A DNA stretch of 64,000 nucleotides from Neobacillus ginsengisoli (GCF_030813055.1 NZ_JAUSTW010000002.1:186001-250000), one strand, 5' to 3'; shown: positions 9,598 to 19,684, counted from the first letter of the stretch. Translations and numbers: made by a program. The notes: a model not told the origin generated them from the letters alone.

Positions 9598-9963
9598 TTA
9601 ACGGGACAGGTGTTTTTTTAGAAAATAAGACACCATTAATTCTTGAACCTTATTTCGAATCCGTGGATTAAAATAATTATGGTTTTCTTCATAACCTTTA
9701 TAGATAAACATATACATCGTAAAGGCATCGTCCCGTTTAATTTCAGTAACTTGAAGCTTATTCTTTTTCATATACTGTTTTACCTCAGCCAATTCCTTTT
9801 GTATATCCTTCATCGTCTCCTCAATTAGTTCGGAATAAGGCTTTTTTAATTTAAAGAGACTGCTTTCGACTATGGATAAATCCCGGTTTAAGATGATTAA
9901 TACCATTGGCAAATAGATTGCCTTTTCCATAATATTTCGCTCTTCCTCTGGAATTCTTGTCAT
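9598..9963 (-). CDS. yhjD: YhjD-like conserved protein
   Basis: A 121-residue soluble protein beginning MTRIPEEERNIMEKAIYLPMVL, with a helical middle (EETMKDIQKELAEVKQYMKKNK) and the block FTMYMFIYKGYEENHNYFNPRIRNKV. I recognise it as YhjD-like from sequence and from its place near comK and the signal peptidase gene. No catalytic motif is visible and the function is unknown. A LexA-type SOS box lies 28 bases before the start, overlapping the probable transcription start, so it is predicted to be DNA-damage inducible. Confidence 0.7.
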   Translation of the reverse strand: MTRIPEEERNIMEKAIYLPMVLIILNRDLSIVESSLFKLKKPYSELIEETMKDIQKELAEVKQYMKKNKLQVTEIKRDDAFTMYMFIYKGYEENHNYFNPRIRNKVQELMVSYFLKKHLSR

Positions 9964-9990
9964 ATCTCACCGGTTCCTTTCTTATTTATG

Positions 9991-10004
9991 CGAACGTTTG
10001 TTCT
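9991..10004 (-). promoter_or_regulatory. LexA (SOS) box upstream of yhjD
   Basis: On the minus strand AGAACAAACGTTCG matches the B. subtilis LexA/DinR box CGAACRNRYGTTYG at all but the first base. A TATGAT -10-like element lies directly upstream of it, so LexA would block the transcription start. Confidence 0.75.
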
Positions 10005-10079
10005 TTTATCATACAAAAAATTAACCGAAAAGGCAATATCTCTTCTTATTTAAGCTAACATATAACAAGCGAATATCAT

Positions 10080-10114
10080 AAAAAAACGCAATGCAGATAG
10101 CTTGCGTTTTTTTG
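10080..10114. terminator. Orphan terminator-like hairpin between divergent genes
   Basis: AAAAAACGCAA and TTGCGTTTTTT pair around tgcagatagc. It lies between the divergent genes yhjD and the LCP gene, where no annotated gene ends on either strand. Confidence 0.7.
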
Positions 10115-10248
10115 TATCTATAAAATGAATGCGAAAGTTTTTGATAGAAGGATATTTCATAGGGGAAAATGAATTATAAAGAAACAATGCTCTAAAAAAT
10201 TCACATATGGATGTAGATATAAAAAACTACCTGGTGGGTGATACAAGA

Positions 10249-11193
10249 ATGAGATCTGAAAAACATCATGTAAATAACAAAAGAAGATGGGTATCAGTGT
10301 TACTTGTTTTCCTCGTACTTATTGGTGCAGCTGCTGGTTATACATATTATCAATATAATCAAGGGATTAACCAATCAATAAAGAAGATTAATAAAACAAA
10401 GCAGCAAACCAATAAGGTAGTGTACACTTTTGAAGGTAAAAAGGATCAATACGGAGACACAAATATTCTTTTGCTCGGAAGTGATGCCCGGGGGAATGAA
10501 AAATCACGGGCAGATACGATCATGATTGCTCACTATAATGAAACGAGAGGAACATATAAATTAACTTCTATAATGAGGGATATCTATATCAACATCCCGG
10601 GACATGGAAAGCATAAAGTCAATTCTGCTTTTGCATATGGTGGCCCGGAATTAATGAGACAAACCATTAAAGAAAACTTTGATATTGACCTTCAATATTA
10701 TGCAATTGTGGATTTTCAGGGATTTGTTCAATTAATTGATGAAGCATTTCCAAAAGGTGTAGAAATTAATGTGGAGAAAAAAATGTCGGAGTATATAGGT
10801 GTGACATTGGAACCGGGTCTGCAAAGATTAGATGGAGAACATTTACTTGGTTATGTCCGTTTCCGCCATGATGCAATTGGCGATTTCGGCCGTGTAAAAC
10901 GGCAGCAGGAAGCATTAAAAGCGGTTGGCAACCAGCTTAAAAGCATAGAAACAATCCCTAAACTTCCGAAATTAATTGGCGTTATTACTCCGTTTATTAA
11001 TACAAACATGGATACTACCGATATGTTATTTATGGCTAAGGACTTCTTTTCAAAAAATAGAGGAAATGTAGAGACACTAAGGATTCCTATCGACAACAGT
11101 TTTACGGATCAGCGAATTAAAGGGGAAGGAGCGGTTCTGGATATCAATCTTGAGAAGAATAAGGAAGCTTTCCTTCAATTTATTAGTAAGTGA
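10249..11193 (+). CDS. LytR-CpsA-Psr (LCP) family cell-wall glycopolymer ligase
   Basis: Membrane-anchored phosphotransferase that attaches teichoic acid or similar polymers to peptidoglycan from lipid carriers. About 314 residues: a basic N-terminus, one membrane segment (WVSVLLVFLVLIGAAAGYTY, residues 15-34), then the extracellular LCP domain with LLLGSDARGNEKSRADTIMI, SIMRDIYINIPGHGKHKVNSAFAYGG and the Arg-rich GYVRFRHDAIGDFGRVKRQQ. ATG 10249 follows GGTGGGTGAT and is preferred to 10207. It precedes a signal peptidase gene on the same strand. Confidence 0.9.
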   Translation: MRSEKHHVNNKRRWVSVLLVFLVLIGAAAGYTYYQYNQGINQSIKKINKTKQQTNKVVYTFEGKKDQYGDTNILLLGSDARGNEKSRADTIMIAHYNETRGTYKLTSIMRDIYINIPGHGKHKVNSAFAYGGPELMRQTIKENFDIDLQYYAIVDFQGFVQLIDEAFPKGVEINVEKKMSEYIGVTLEPGLQRLDGEHLLGYVRFRHDAIGDFGRVKRQQEALKAVGNQLKSIETIPKLPKLIGVITPFINTNMDTTDMLFMAKDFFSKNRGNVETLRIPIDNSFTDQRIKGEGAVLDINLEKNKEAFLQFISK

Positions 11194-11346
11194 TCGCATT
11201 TAGACTTAATGAATGGACCCGATATAGAAATAAGGATACTTTGTTTTTTGGCAAAAGAATTGAAGTAAGATTGAATAGAAGCATAGAAAATGACGATAAT
11301 GAGGACATAGATAGAAGATAAATGCGGGAAAAATGGAGGAGATTCT

Positions 11347-11901
11347 ATGAAGATTGAATGGAAAAGAGAAGGAATAGAATGGGCTAAGGCATTTGCTATT
11401 GGAATCATTATTTTTACGTTTATTCGTACATTTTTCTTTTCTAATTATGTGGTTGAAGGTGAATCGATGATGCCTACTCTTCAGGACGGAAACAAGCTGG
11501 TTGTCAATAAGCTGGGTTATCAGGTTGGAGAATTAAAACGATTTGATGTTATTGTCTTCCACGCGAATGAGAAAGAGGATTTCGTTAAACGCATTATTGG
11601 ATTGCCCGGAGATAAAATCGAATATCGGAATGATCATTTGTATATAAATGGACATAAATATGAGGAGCCTTTTTTAGATGTATATAAGAAAAAAACACCT
11701 GGCGTCAAGTTAACCGGAGACTTTAATTTAAAGGAAATCACTGGTGAAAATACAGTGCCGGAAGGAAAACTATTTGTGCTTGGCGATAACCGCTTAGGGA
11801 GCTGGGATAGTCGGCACTTTGGCTTTATTTCTACCAACCAAGTTGTAGGAAAAGTCGATTTACGGTACTGGCCATTGAATGAAGTCAATGTTCATTTTTA
11901 A
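11347..11901 (+). CDS. lepB: Signal peptidase I
   Basis: Cleaves signal peptides of exported proteins on the outer face of the membrane. 184 residues with one N-terminal membrane segment (about 13-31), the nucleophile Ser40 in VVEGESMMPTL, general base Lys81 in FVKRIIGLPGD, and the C-terminal box GDNRLGSWDSRHFG. It is of the Gram-positive single-span SipS/T/U/V type and lies where sipV lies relative to comK and addBA in B. subtilis. A GGAGG site precedes the ATG. Confidence 0.95.
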   Translation: MKIEWKREGIEWAKAFAIGIIIFTFIRTFFFSNYVVEGESMMPTLQDGNKLVVNKLGYQVGELKRFDVIVFHANEKEDFVKRIIGLPGDKIEYRNDHLYINGHKYEEPFLDVYKKKTPGVKLTGDFNLKEITGENTVPEGKLFVLGDNRLGSWDSRHFGFISTNQVVGKVDLRYWPLNEVNVHF

Positions 11902-11916
11902 AAAAATATACCTGTA

Positions 11917-11944
11917 AAGAGCACATAGCCAGTGCTCTTTTTTT
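11917..11944 (+). terminator. Terminator of the signal peptidase gene
   Basis: AAAGAGCAC pairs with GTGCTCTTT around atagcca, then a T run. Confidence 0.88.
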
Positions 11945-12018
11945 GCGCTAAATCTATAGGAATTACCATTTTTGGAGCTAATCTGTTTAGGGGAATCCAA
12001 ACGTTTGTGCTCTTTTTA

Positions 12019-12027
12019 TGGTAAAAT
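12019..12027 (+). promoter_or_regulatory. Probable extended -10 of the addBA promoter
   Basis: TG-g-TAAAAT forms an extended -10 about 50 bases before addB, with no good -35. A palindrome CAAACGTTTG lies just upstream (11998-12007). Assignment rests on position and the -10 only. Confidence 0.4.
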
Positions 12028-12077
12028 GAGAGATAAAGAGTCTACAAATGGAGTAAAAGAAAAAAGGGGGGGCATGC

Positions 12078-15000
12078 ATGTCATTAAGAATGGTTACCGG
12101 ACGCTCAGGCAGTGGCAAAACGACGATGTGTATGAATGAAATACGAAATCGTCTCTTAGAAAACCCTGAGGGGAAGCCGATTATTTATATTGTTCCGGAA
12201 CAGATGACGTTTTTATCTGAATATCGGTTATCAACTGATCTGAAGATTGGCGGTATGATACGGGCACAAGTTTATAGTTTTTCCCGGTTGGCATGGAGAA
12301 TTCTCCAAGAAACAGGCGGGATAAGCCGCATACATTTAAGCAGTGTCGGGATCAGTATGTTAATCCGCAAAATCATTGATGAACAAAAAGAAAATTTACA
12401 TTTATTTCAACGTTCTGCCAATAAGAATGGCTTTGTTCAGCAGTTAGAACAAATGATTACTGAATTCAAACGCTATTGCATCAAGCCGGAAGTGCTTAAC
12501 ATGGGACAATCCTCCTCTAAAGCATTAAAGGATAAGTTACATGATTTAGAAATAATATATAAACAATTTGAAGAGGAGGTCTTTGGAAAATATATTGATT
12601 CCGAGGACTATTTTCATCTTCTCTCAGAAAAAATATCGTCCTCAACATACTTAAGGGAAGCAGAAATCTATATAGATGGTTTCTATAGTTTTACGCCGCA
12701 GGAGTATCATGTTATAACGGAATTATTGAAGCATTGTAAAGCAGTAACCATTGCTATGACAACCGATCAAATGAATTTTGACACAGTTCCTGATGAGCTC
12801 GATTTGTTCCGCCTGTCAGGCGAGTCATGTTATACACTATTTGAGATAGCCAAAGCGGAAGGCATAGAAGTGGAGCAGACCATATTGTTAACAGAGCAAC
12901 AAAAATGGACACACCCTTCATTATCTCACTTAGAGGAAAAATTTGATGCCCGCCCGGCTGAGCGCTTTTCCGGACAAACAGCGATTAATATTTGTCAGGC
13001 GGTTAATCGCAGAGCAGAAATAGAAGGAATCGCCCGGGAACTTCGTCATTTGGTTCGAACAAAGGGTTACCGCTACCGTGATATTGCCCTCTTAATCCGA
13101 AATGGTGCTGCCTATCATGATCTTGTTGAACCGGTTTTTAATGATTATCAGATTCCTTATTTTATCGATCAGAAAAGGACAATGCTTAATCACCCATTAA
13201 TAGAATTGATTCGTTCAAGCCTTGAGGTGATTAATTCCTATTGGCGTTATGAACCTGTTTTCCGCGTTATTAAAACAGAGCTTTTATATCCGCTACAGGA
13301 AAATCCTGCAGGAATGCGAGAGAAGCTGGATAAGCTTGAAAATTATTGTTTACAGTACGGAATCCAAGGGAGCAAATGGACAGGCAAAAATCGGTGGAGC
13401 TATCGACGTATCAGAGGATTAGAATTGGAAGTAAGTACGCAAACCGATGCGGAAAAAGAGATGGAGCAGCAATTAAATGAACTTAGGCTTATGGTCACAG
13501 CACCGTTATTAAGATTATCAAGACGTTTAAAAAAAGCAGATAGCGGCAGGAAGTTTTGTGAAGCAATCTATTTATTATTAGAGGAATTGGATATTCCTTC
13601 GAAGCTGGAGAAATGGAAAACGGCAGCTGAAGAGAAAGGCAATCTTGTTAGGATGCGAGAGCATGAACAGGTGTGGAATGCGGTTATTGATCTTCTTGAT
13701 CAATACGTTGAAGTTCTTGGGGACGAGCCGATCTCTTTAAAGGCCTTTGCTGCCATTATAGAAGCAGGATTTGATTCATTACATTTTTCGCTAATCCCGC
13801 CTGCACTCGATCAGGTGTTAATTGGTGATCTGGAAAAATCACGATTATTGGATATCAAGGTCTGCTTCGTGGTCGGGGTAAATGAAGGGGTAATGCCTGC
13901 AAAAATCTCTGATGAAGGAATTCTGGCAGATGAAGACAGGGAACAGCTTTTAGCAGCAGGAATCAAGGTAGCACCGAGCAGCAGGACACGCATGATGGAC
14001 GAAAATTTCCTTGCCTATAAAGCCTTGACAACACCGTCAGATATCCTTTTTGTCAGCTATCCGCTCGCAAATGAAGAAGGAAAGGCACTAATACCATCTT
14101 CATATATTAAAAGATTAAAAGAGCTGTTTCCGGATGCTTATGAGCATTTATATGTTACAGACCCATCAGAGTTATCAGAAGAGGACCAGTTGAATTTCGT
14201 TTCTAATGGAAGGGTGACGATCTCGTACTTAACGGCCCAACTCCAATTGAACCAGCGGAATTATCCGATTTCTAACCTTTGGTGGGATGTTTATAACTAT
14301 TATCTTGGGAGCCAGTGGAGGGAACAAGCCAAAAAAGTGCTCTCGAGTCTTTTTTATACGAACAAGGCCGTAAAGCTTTCCCGTGAAGTTTCGGATGAAC
14401 TGTACGGTGAATTAATCCAAGCGAGTGTTTCCAGAATGGAGTTATATAATGGCTGTGCCTTTTCCCATTTTGCCGGGCATGGTTTGAAGCTGCGGGAACG
14501 GCAAATTTTCCGCTTGGAAGCCCCGGACATTGGAGAGCTGTTCCATGCAGCCTTGAAGCAAATATCAGATATGGTGAATGAACAAAATATCACGTGGGCA
14601 GGTTTAACAAAAAAACAATGTGAAGAGCTTTCGCGGGAAGCGGTCAAAACATTAGCTCCAAAGCTGCAAAATGAAATCCTGCTAAGTTCGGAACGGCATC
14701 ATTATATTAAACGAAAACTGGAGCAAATCATAACCAGGGCATCTCTCGTACTAAGTGAGCATGCTAAAGTAAGCGGATTTTCACCGATTGGCTTAGAAAT
14801 AGGATTCGGGTCAAAAGGAAAGCTGCAGCCGCTCAATTTTTCATTGAAAAACGGAAAGAAAATGGAATTAGCGGGGCGAATCGACCGGGTCGATCAGGCA
14901 AAGGGTGAAAATGACAATGTCTTTTTACGGGTCATTGATTACAAATCCAGTGAAAAGGATGTTAATTTAGGTGAGGTCTATTATGGTATTGCTCTGCAGA

Positions 15001-15551
15001 TGTTAACTTATCTCGACATTGTCATGACAAATTCAAAAGAATTAGTTGAGCTAAATGCTTCCCCTGCAGGTGTGCTTTATTTTCATGTTCATAATCCAAT
15101 GATAAGTTCAACAAAATTGCTAACGATGGATGAAATCGAAAAAGAAATAATGAAAAAATTCAAAATGAATGGGTTAATGCTAAGCGATCAAAATGTCATC
15201 CGGCTCATGGATCAATCGCTTGATTCAGGTGATTCACAAATAATTTCAGCAGGCATTAATAAAGACGGGAATTTATCAAAACGTTCAAAAGTTGCCAGTA
15301 TCAATGAATTTGAAGACCTTAGACAGTATGTACGGAATTTGTATAAAAAAACGGGGAACGCCATTATAGACGGAGATGTAGACATTGCTCCCTATAAGTT
15401 GAAAAATAAAACACCTTGTACATACTGTGCATATAAATCAGTATGTCAATTTGATGAATCGATTGAAAGTAATCATTACCGAAATTTCCCATCGCAATCG
15501 AATGAGCAAATACTTGAATTAATCCGAAAGGAGCTCGCCGAAAATGAGTAA
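12078..15551 (+). CDS. addB: ATP-dependent helicase/deoxyribonuclease subunit B
   Basis: Subunit of AddAB, the Chi-regulated helicase-nuclease that processes double-strand ends for RecA. 1157 residues, near the usual AddB length of about 1,170. The Walker A motif GRSGSGKTT is at residues 8-16; the C-terminal nuclease domain has the DYKSSEKDVN block and ends with the Fe-S cysteines in CTYCAYKSVC (near residue 1113), which pair with an earlier Cys (NGCAFSH). A strong AAGGGGGGG site precedes it. addA overlaps its 3' end by eight bases, so the two are translationally coupled. Confidence 0.96.
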   Translation: MSLRMVTGRSGSGKTTMCMNEIRNRLLENPEGKPIIYIVPEQMTFLSEYRLSTDLKIGGMIRAQVYSFSRLAWRILQETGGISRIHLSSVGISMLIRKIIDEQKENLHLFQRSANKNGFVQQLEQMITEFKRYCIKPEVLNMGQSSSKALKDKLHDLEIIYKQFEEEVFGKYIDSEDYFHLLSEKISSSTYLREAEIYIDGFYSFTPQEYHVITELLKHCKAVTIAMTTDQMNFDTVPDELDLFRLSGESCYTLFEIAKAEGIEVEQTILLTEQQKWTHPSLSHLEEKFDARPAERFSGQTAINICQAVNRRAEIEGIARELRHLVRTKGYRYRDIALLIRNGAAYHDLVEPVFNDYQIPYFIDQKRTMLNHPLIELIRSSLEVINSYWRYEPVFRVIKTELLYPLQENPAGMREKLDKLENYCLQYGIQGSKWTGKNRWSYRRIRGLELEVSTQTDAEKEMEQQLNELRLMVTAPLLRLSRRLKKADSGRKFCEAIYLLLEELDIPSKLEKWKTAAEEKGNLVRMREHEQVWNAVIDLLDQYVEVLGDEPISLKAFAAIIEAGFDSLHFSLIPPALDQVLIGDLEKSRLLDIKVCFVVGVNEGVMPAKISDEGILADEDREQLLAAGIKVAPSSRTRMMDENFLAYKALTTPSDILFVSYPLANEEGKALIPSSYIKRLKELFPDAYEHLYVTDPSELSEEDQLNFVSNGRVTISYLTAQLQLNQRNYPISNLWWDVYNYYLGSQWREQAKKVLSSLFYTNKAVKLSREVSDELYGELIQASVSRMELYNGCAFSHFAGHGLKLRERQIFRLEAPDIGELFHAALKQISDMVNEQNITWAGLTKKQCEELSREAVKTLAPKLQNEILLSSERHHYIKRKLEQIITRASLVLSEHAKVSGFSPIGLEIGFGSKGKLQPLNFSLKNGKKMELAGRIDRVDQAKGENDNVFLRVIDYKSSEKDVNLGEVYYGIALQMLTYLDIVMTNSKELVELNASPAGVLYFHVHNPMISSTKLLTMDEIEKEIMKKFKMNGLMLSDQNVIRLMDQSLDSGDSQIISAGINKDGNLSKRSKVASINEFEDLRQYVRNLYKKTGNAIIDGDVDIAPYKLKNKTPCTYCAYKSVCQFDESIESNHYRNFPSQSNEQILELIRKELAENE

Positions 15552-18500
15552 TTTTGTGATTCCGCCAAAACCAAAAGATGTTACATGGACAGATGACCAA
15601 TGGAAAGCAATTGTGGCGAAAAATAAAGATATCCTTGTTGCGGCGGCAGCAGGTTCCGGGAAAACAGCTGTCCTCGTTGAAAGAATCATTCAAAAAATCC
15701 TTTCGGCGGAAGATCCAATCGATGTTGACGAATTATTAGTAGTGACGTTCACGAATGCATCGGCAGCAGAAATGCGACATCGAATTGGTGAGGCTTTAGA
15801 AAAAGCGATTGATCAAGACCCCGGATCACGCCATTTAAGAAAACAACTAAGCCTGTTAAATAAAGCATCCATTTCAACACTTCACTCTTTTTGTATGGAG
15901 GTCATTCGCAAGTATTATTATTTAATCGATGTTGATCCCGGGTTTCGAATTGCCGATACAACAGAGGCACAATTAATCAGAGATGAAGTAATGGATGAGT
16001 TGTTCGAAGAGGAATACGGAAAAAAAGACAATGAAGCATTTTTTAAGCTAGTGGATTCCTTTACAAGCGACCGAAGCGATTCAGCCCTTCAGGATATTGT
16101 CCGTTCAATCTATGATTTTGCAAGCTCGAATCCATTACCCGAGCACTATTTGCAATCTATCGTATCAATGTATGAAGTTGGTCCAAATACTAAGCTTGAG
16201 GATCTTCCGTTTATTCAAGCTCTTTCATTTGATATTGAACTACAATTGGAAGCCGCTAAGGAAATGATTAAGCGAGGATTAGAAATTACAAAGCTGCCGG
16301 GCGGTCCTGCTCCAAGAGCGGAAAACTTTTTAGAGGATATAAATGTTATTGATTCTCTCATTTTTGCCCAAAAGGACTCATGGACAACACTTTATCAGGC
16401 GATGCAAACCTGGTCTTTCTCACGGGCAAAACAGGTAAAAGGGGATCAGTATGATAAAAATCTTACTGAAAAAGCCCAGAAACTGCGTGATAAAGCTAAG
16501 GATAAGATAAAAGGAATTAAAGATGAACTTTTTTTAAGAAAGCCCGAAAGCTTTATAGGTGATATGGAAGAAATGCGGCCGTTGATTGAAACCCTTGTTC
16601 AACTAGTCAAAGATTTTTCGGACAGGTTTGAAAAAGCGAAAAGGGAAAAAGGGCTCGTCGACTATGCTGATTTGGAGCATTACTGCCTTGGAATATTGAC
16701 AACGGGGGTCAATTCATCCGGAGAATTTCTTCCATCGGAAGCAGCGTTATCATACCGAAGTCATTTTAAAGAGGTATTTGTGGATGAGTATCAGGATACG
16801 AATATGGTACAAGAAACCATCCTAAAGCTTGTCGCAAAAGAAGATGAAATAAACGGCAACCTGTTCATGGTTGGCGATGTGAAGCAGTCGATCTATCGTT
16901 TCCGTTTGGCTGAGCCCAATTTATTTTTAGGAAAGTATAATCGCTTCAAGTTGGATGGTGAACTGTCAGGGCTAAGAATCGACCTGGCTCGAAATTTCCG
17001 CAGTCGTAAAGAAGTACTTGATGCGACTAATTATTTGTTCAAACAAATCATGGGTGTTAAGGTCGGGGAAATAGCGTATGATGAAGCGGCAGAATTGCGA
17101 GCCGGTGCCGCATACCCTGAGGATGAGCCATATCCTGTTGAGCTATTGCTAATCGATCAAAATAACGATAATCCAAAAACAGCTCAGGAAACTGAATCAG
17201 AGACTGCAACAAATTCAGATGAGTTTGATCCGGTTGATTTAGAGAATGCCCAACTCGAAGCGAGGGTAATGGCGGCAAAAATAAAGGAATTGGTTGCAGA
17301 AAAAACGCATGTATACAATTCAAAAACGAAGTCGAACAGGCCGTTAATATACCGGGATGTGGTTATTTTACTTCGGTCGATGACTTGGGCACCGCAAATC
17401 ATGGAGGAATTTAAACAACAGGGGATACCTATTTATGCCAATTTATCAACTGGCTATTTTGAAGCGACTGAGGTAGCGATTATGATGTCGCTATTGCGAG
17501 TAATCGATAACCCATTTCAGGATATTCCGTTAGCTTCTGTACTACGTTCACCGATCGTCGGACTTAATGAGGAAGAACTGTCAAAAATCCGCATCCATCA
17601 AAAGCGGGGATCCTTTTGGGATGCTGTTACTGCTTTTTGTCGCAGTAAGACGGCTGCAAGCACAGAAGCTTTTTATGAAAAAGTACGTCGTTTTTATGAC
17701 TCCCTAAAAGATTGGAGAATAATGGCACGACAAGGTTCCTTATCTGAACTAATTTGGGAACTATACCGGGAAACAAAGTTTTATGATTTTGTTGGCGGTT
17801 TGCCGGGAGGAAAGCAACGTCAAGCCAATTTAAGAGCATTATACGATCGGGCACGGCAATATGAACAAACATCTTTTCGGGGCTTATTCCGGTTTTTACG
17901 CTTTATTGAGAGAATGACCGAAAGAGGCGATGATCTTGGAGCGGCCCGTGCACTCGGTGAACAAGAGGACGTTGTGCGGATTATGACAATCCACAGTAGT
18001 AAGGGGCTCGAATTTCCTGTCGTATTTATAGCCGGGTTAGCAAAATCCTTTAACATGACTGATATTCGCGGCTCATTTATGCTTGATAAAGAATTCGGAT
18101 TTGCTGCAAAATATGTCAATGCCGAAAAAAGAATAGCCTATCCATCCTTACCGCAGCTTGCCTTTAAGCGGAAAAAGAAGATGGAAATGCTTTCAGAGGA
18201 AATGCGGGTACTTTATGTAGCCTTAACTCGGGCAAAAGAAAAACTATACCTAATTGGAACAATAAATAATGCCGATAAAACACTAGACCTGTGGAATGAA
18301 GTTACCTCCAATTCAGACTGGCTGTTAAAAGATTATGAACGGGCTTCTGCTGTTAGCTTTCTAGATTGGATCGGGCCTGCGATAATCCGTCATCAGGATT
18401 GCAGTGTATTGAGGAGAACTGAAATCACTGAGATTCCTGATGAAATATCAGTTCATCCTTCATCATGGAAAATTACCATAATGGATGCTGAATCTATAAA

Positions 18501-19320
18501 AAAACAAGCAAATGAACAACAAACGGAAGAGGACCACTTTATTGAAAAGGTAAAGAAGGCTGACAAAGTACCAATTGAATCCACATATAAGGATGAAATT
18601 AATGCACGCCTTTCATGGGAATATTCCTTTCCGGATGCCGCGTCCTATCGATCCAAACAATCTGTTTCAGAATTAAAACGCCAGCGTGAAATGTCCGATG
18701 AACAAAGTGGTACTGACCTCATTCGGAAGTTTAAGAAGTCGATTCTAAAACGCCCTAAGTTTATGCAGGAGAAGTCTTTAAGCCCTGCTGAACGGGGTAC
18801 CGCTATGCATATGGTGATGCAGCATGTGGATTTGATAAATCCGGTAACTGTAGAAGCGATTGAGGCTCAGTTGCAAGGGATGGTTAACAATGAACTATTA
18901 ACCCCTGAGCAAGCGGCAGTCATTGATCCAAAAATGATCGTTCAATTCTTTAGGACCGAGCTAGGGAAAAGATATACTAAAGCAAATATAATCAACAGAG
19001 AAATTCCATTTACCCTCTCCATGCCGGCAAATGAAGTCTATCCGTCATGGAAGGATGAAGATGAACCAATATTTATCCAAGGGGTTATCGACTGCGTTTT
19101 TGAAGATGAAAACGGGCTTGTCTTAATTGATTATAAGTCAGATGGAATAACAGACCGCTTTAAAGGCGGCTTTGAACAGGCAAAGTCAATCTTGGAAGAC
19201 CGTTACAGGATGCAAATTGATTTATATACAAAAGCCATCGAAAAAATATGGAAAAGAAAAGTGGATGAAAGGTATTTATTTTTCTTTGATGGAGCCCATA
19301 TATTAAAGCTTGAAAAATAG
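15544..19320 (+). CDS. addA: ATP-dependent helicase/nuclease subunit A
   Basis: UvrD-like 3'-5' helicase with a C-terminal nuclease domain, partner of AddB. 1258 residues. Walker A AAAGSGKTAVL is near residue 35, helicase motif II is VDEYQDTN, motif IV MVGDVKQSIYRFRLAEP, motif V TIHSSKGLEFPVV, motif VI MRVLYVALTRAKEKL, and the nuclease motif LIDYKSDG is near the C-terminus. The start lies within addB. In B. subtilis sbcD-sbcC follow addA; here the transcript ends at a terminator and gerP begins. Confidence 0.97.
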   Translation: MSNFVIPPKPKDVTWTDDQWKAIVAKNKDILVAAAAGSGKTAVLVERIIQKILSAEDPIDVDELLVVTFTNASAAEMRHRIGEALEKAIDQDPGSRHLRKQLSLLNKASISTLHSFCMEVIRKYYYLIDVDPGFRIADTTEAQLIRDEVMDELFEEEYGKKDNEAFFKLVDSFTSDRSDSALQDIVRSIYDFASSNPLPEHYLQSIVSMYEVGPNTKLEDLPFIQALSFDIELQLEAAKEMIKRGLEITKLPGGPAPRAENFLEDINVIDSLIFAQKDSWTTLYQAMQTWSFSRAKQVKGDQYDKNLTEKAQKLRDKAKDKIKGIKDELFLRKPESFIGDMEEMRPLIETLVQLVKDFSDRFEKAKREKGLVDYADLEHYCLGILTTGVNSSGEFLPSEAALSYRSHFKEVFVDEYQDTNMVQETILKLVAKEDEINGNLFMVGDVKQSIYRFRLAEPNLFLGKYNRFKLDGELSGLRIDLARNFRSRKEVLDATNYLFKQIMGVKVGEIAYDEAAELRAGAAYPEDEPYPVELLLIDQNNDNPKTAQETESETATNSDEFDPVDLENAQLEARVMAAKIKELVAEKTHVYNSKTKSNRPLIYRDVVILLRSMTWAPQIMEEFKQQGIPIYANLSTGYFEATEVAIMMSLLRVIDNPFQDIPLASVLRSPIVGLNEEELSKIRIHQKRGSFWDAVTAFCRSKTAASTEAFYEKVRRFYDSLKDWRIMARQGSLSELIWELYRETKFYDFVGGLPGGKQRQANLRALYDRARQYEQTSFRGLFRFLRFIERMTERGDDLGAARALGEQEDVVRIMTIHSSKGLEFPVVFIAGLAKSFNMTDIRGSFMLDKEFGFAAKYVNAEKRIAYPSLPQLAFKRKKKMEMLSEEMRVLYVALTRAKEKLYLIGTINNADKTLDLWNEVTSNSDWLLKDYERASAVSFLDWIGPAIIRHQDCSVLRRTEITEIPDEISVHPSSWKITIMDAESIKKQANEQQTEEDHFIEKVKKADKVPIESTYKDEINARLSWEYSFPDAASYRSKQSVSELKRQREMSDEQSGTDLIRKFKKSILKRPKFMQEKSLSPAERGTAMHMVMQHVDLINPVTVEAIEAQLQGMVNNELLTPEQAAVIDPKMIVQFFRTELGKRYTKANIINREIPFTLSMPANEVYPSWKDEDEPIFIQGVIDCVFEDENGLVLIDYKSDGITDRFKGGFEQAKSILEDRYRMQIDLYTKAIEKIWKRKVDERYLFFFDGAHILKLEK

Positions 19321-19370
19321 AAATGCTGAAGCGGTCTTGCCAGGCTTGGCACTGAAGCTAGGCAGAATAA

Positions 19371-19413
19371 AAAAAATGACATAGACCATTATTGATGGCT
19401 ATGTCATTTTTTA
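19371..19413. terminator. Bidirectional terminator between addA and gerPF
   Basis: AAAAAATGACATAG and CTATGTCATTTTTT pair perfectly around accattattgatgg, serving addBA and the converging gerP operon. Confidence 0.9.
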
Positions 19414-19629
19414 ATTATTTGCTACAATCGGCTGGTCAATCAGATTTGTATCTAGTACATTCGTCCCACTTATACCGTTATTTGCAACAATAATTCCTCC
19501 AGTATTAAATCCTCCTGACCCAGAAAAAGTTTTGGCGCTGGTCTTTGGAGAAATATAAACGGTATCGCCGAATTGCACAATTCCTCCGGCCACGGTAATG
19601 ATTTGTACTGGGCCAATAATCGCTGGCAT
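19411..19629 (-). CDS. gerPF: Spore germination protein GerPF
   Basis: Small hydrophobic coat-assembly protein (72 residues), last gene of the gerP operon, needed for germinants to pass the spore coat. It begins MPAIIGPVQIITVAGGIVQFGDTVYISP, the family signature shared with GerPA, and contains the TFSGSGGFNTG block. The second ATG is chosen because AAGGATG precedes it with six-base spacing. Close similarity to GerPA at the other end of the operon indicates an old duplication. Confidence 0.9.
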   Translation of the reverse strand: MPAIIGPVQIITVAGGIVQFGDTVYISPKTSAKTFSGSGGFNTGGIIVANNGISGTNVLDTNLIDQPIVANN

Positions 19630-19684
19630 AACAAACATCCTTTTCCATAAACTAATTGCCTAGTTAGCTTTAAGGTAACATATG

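Noticed and set aside
11998..12007. CAAACGTTTG palindrome before addB as an SOS box
   Set aside because: It lacks the CGAAC and GTTCG ends of the LexA box; kept only as an unexplained short palindrome.
17057..17402. Minus-strand frames of 70-90 residues inside addA
   Set aside because: Shadows of a strongly conserved gene; no ribosome binding sites and no recognisable protein pattern.
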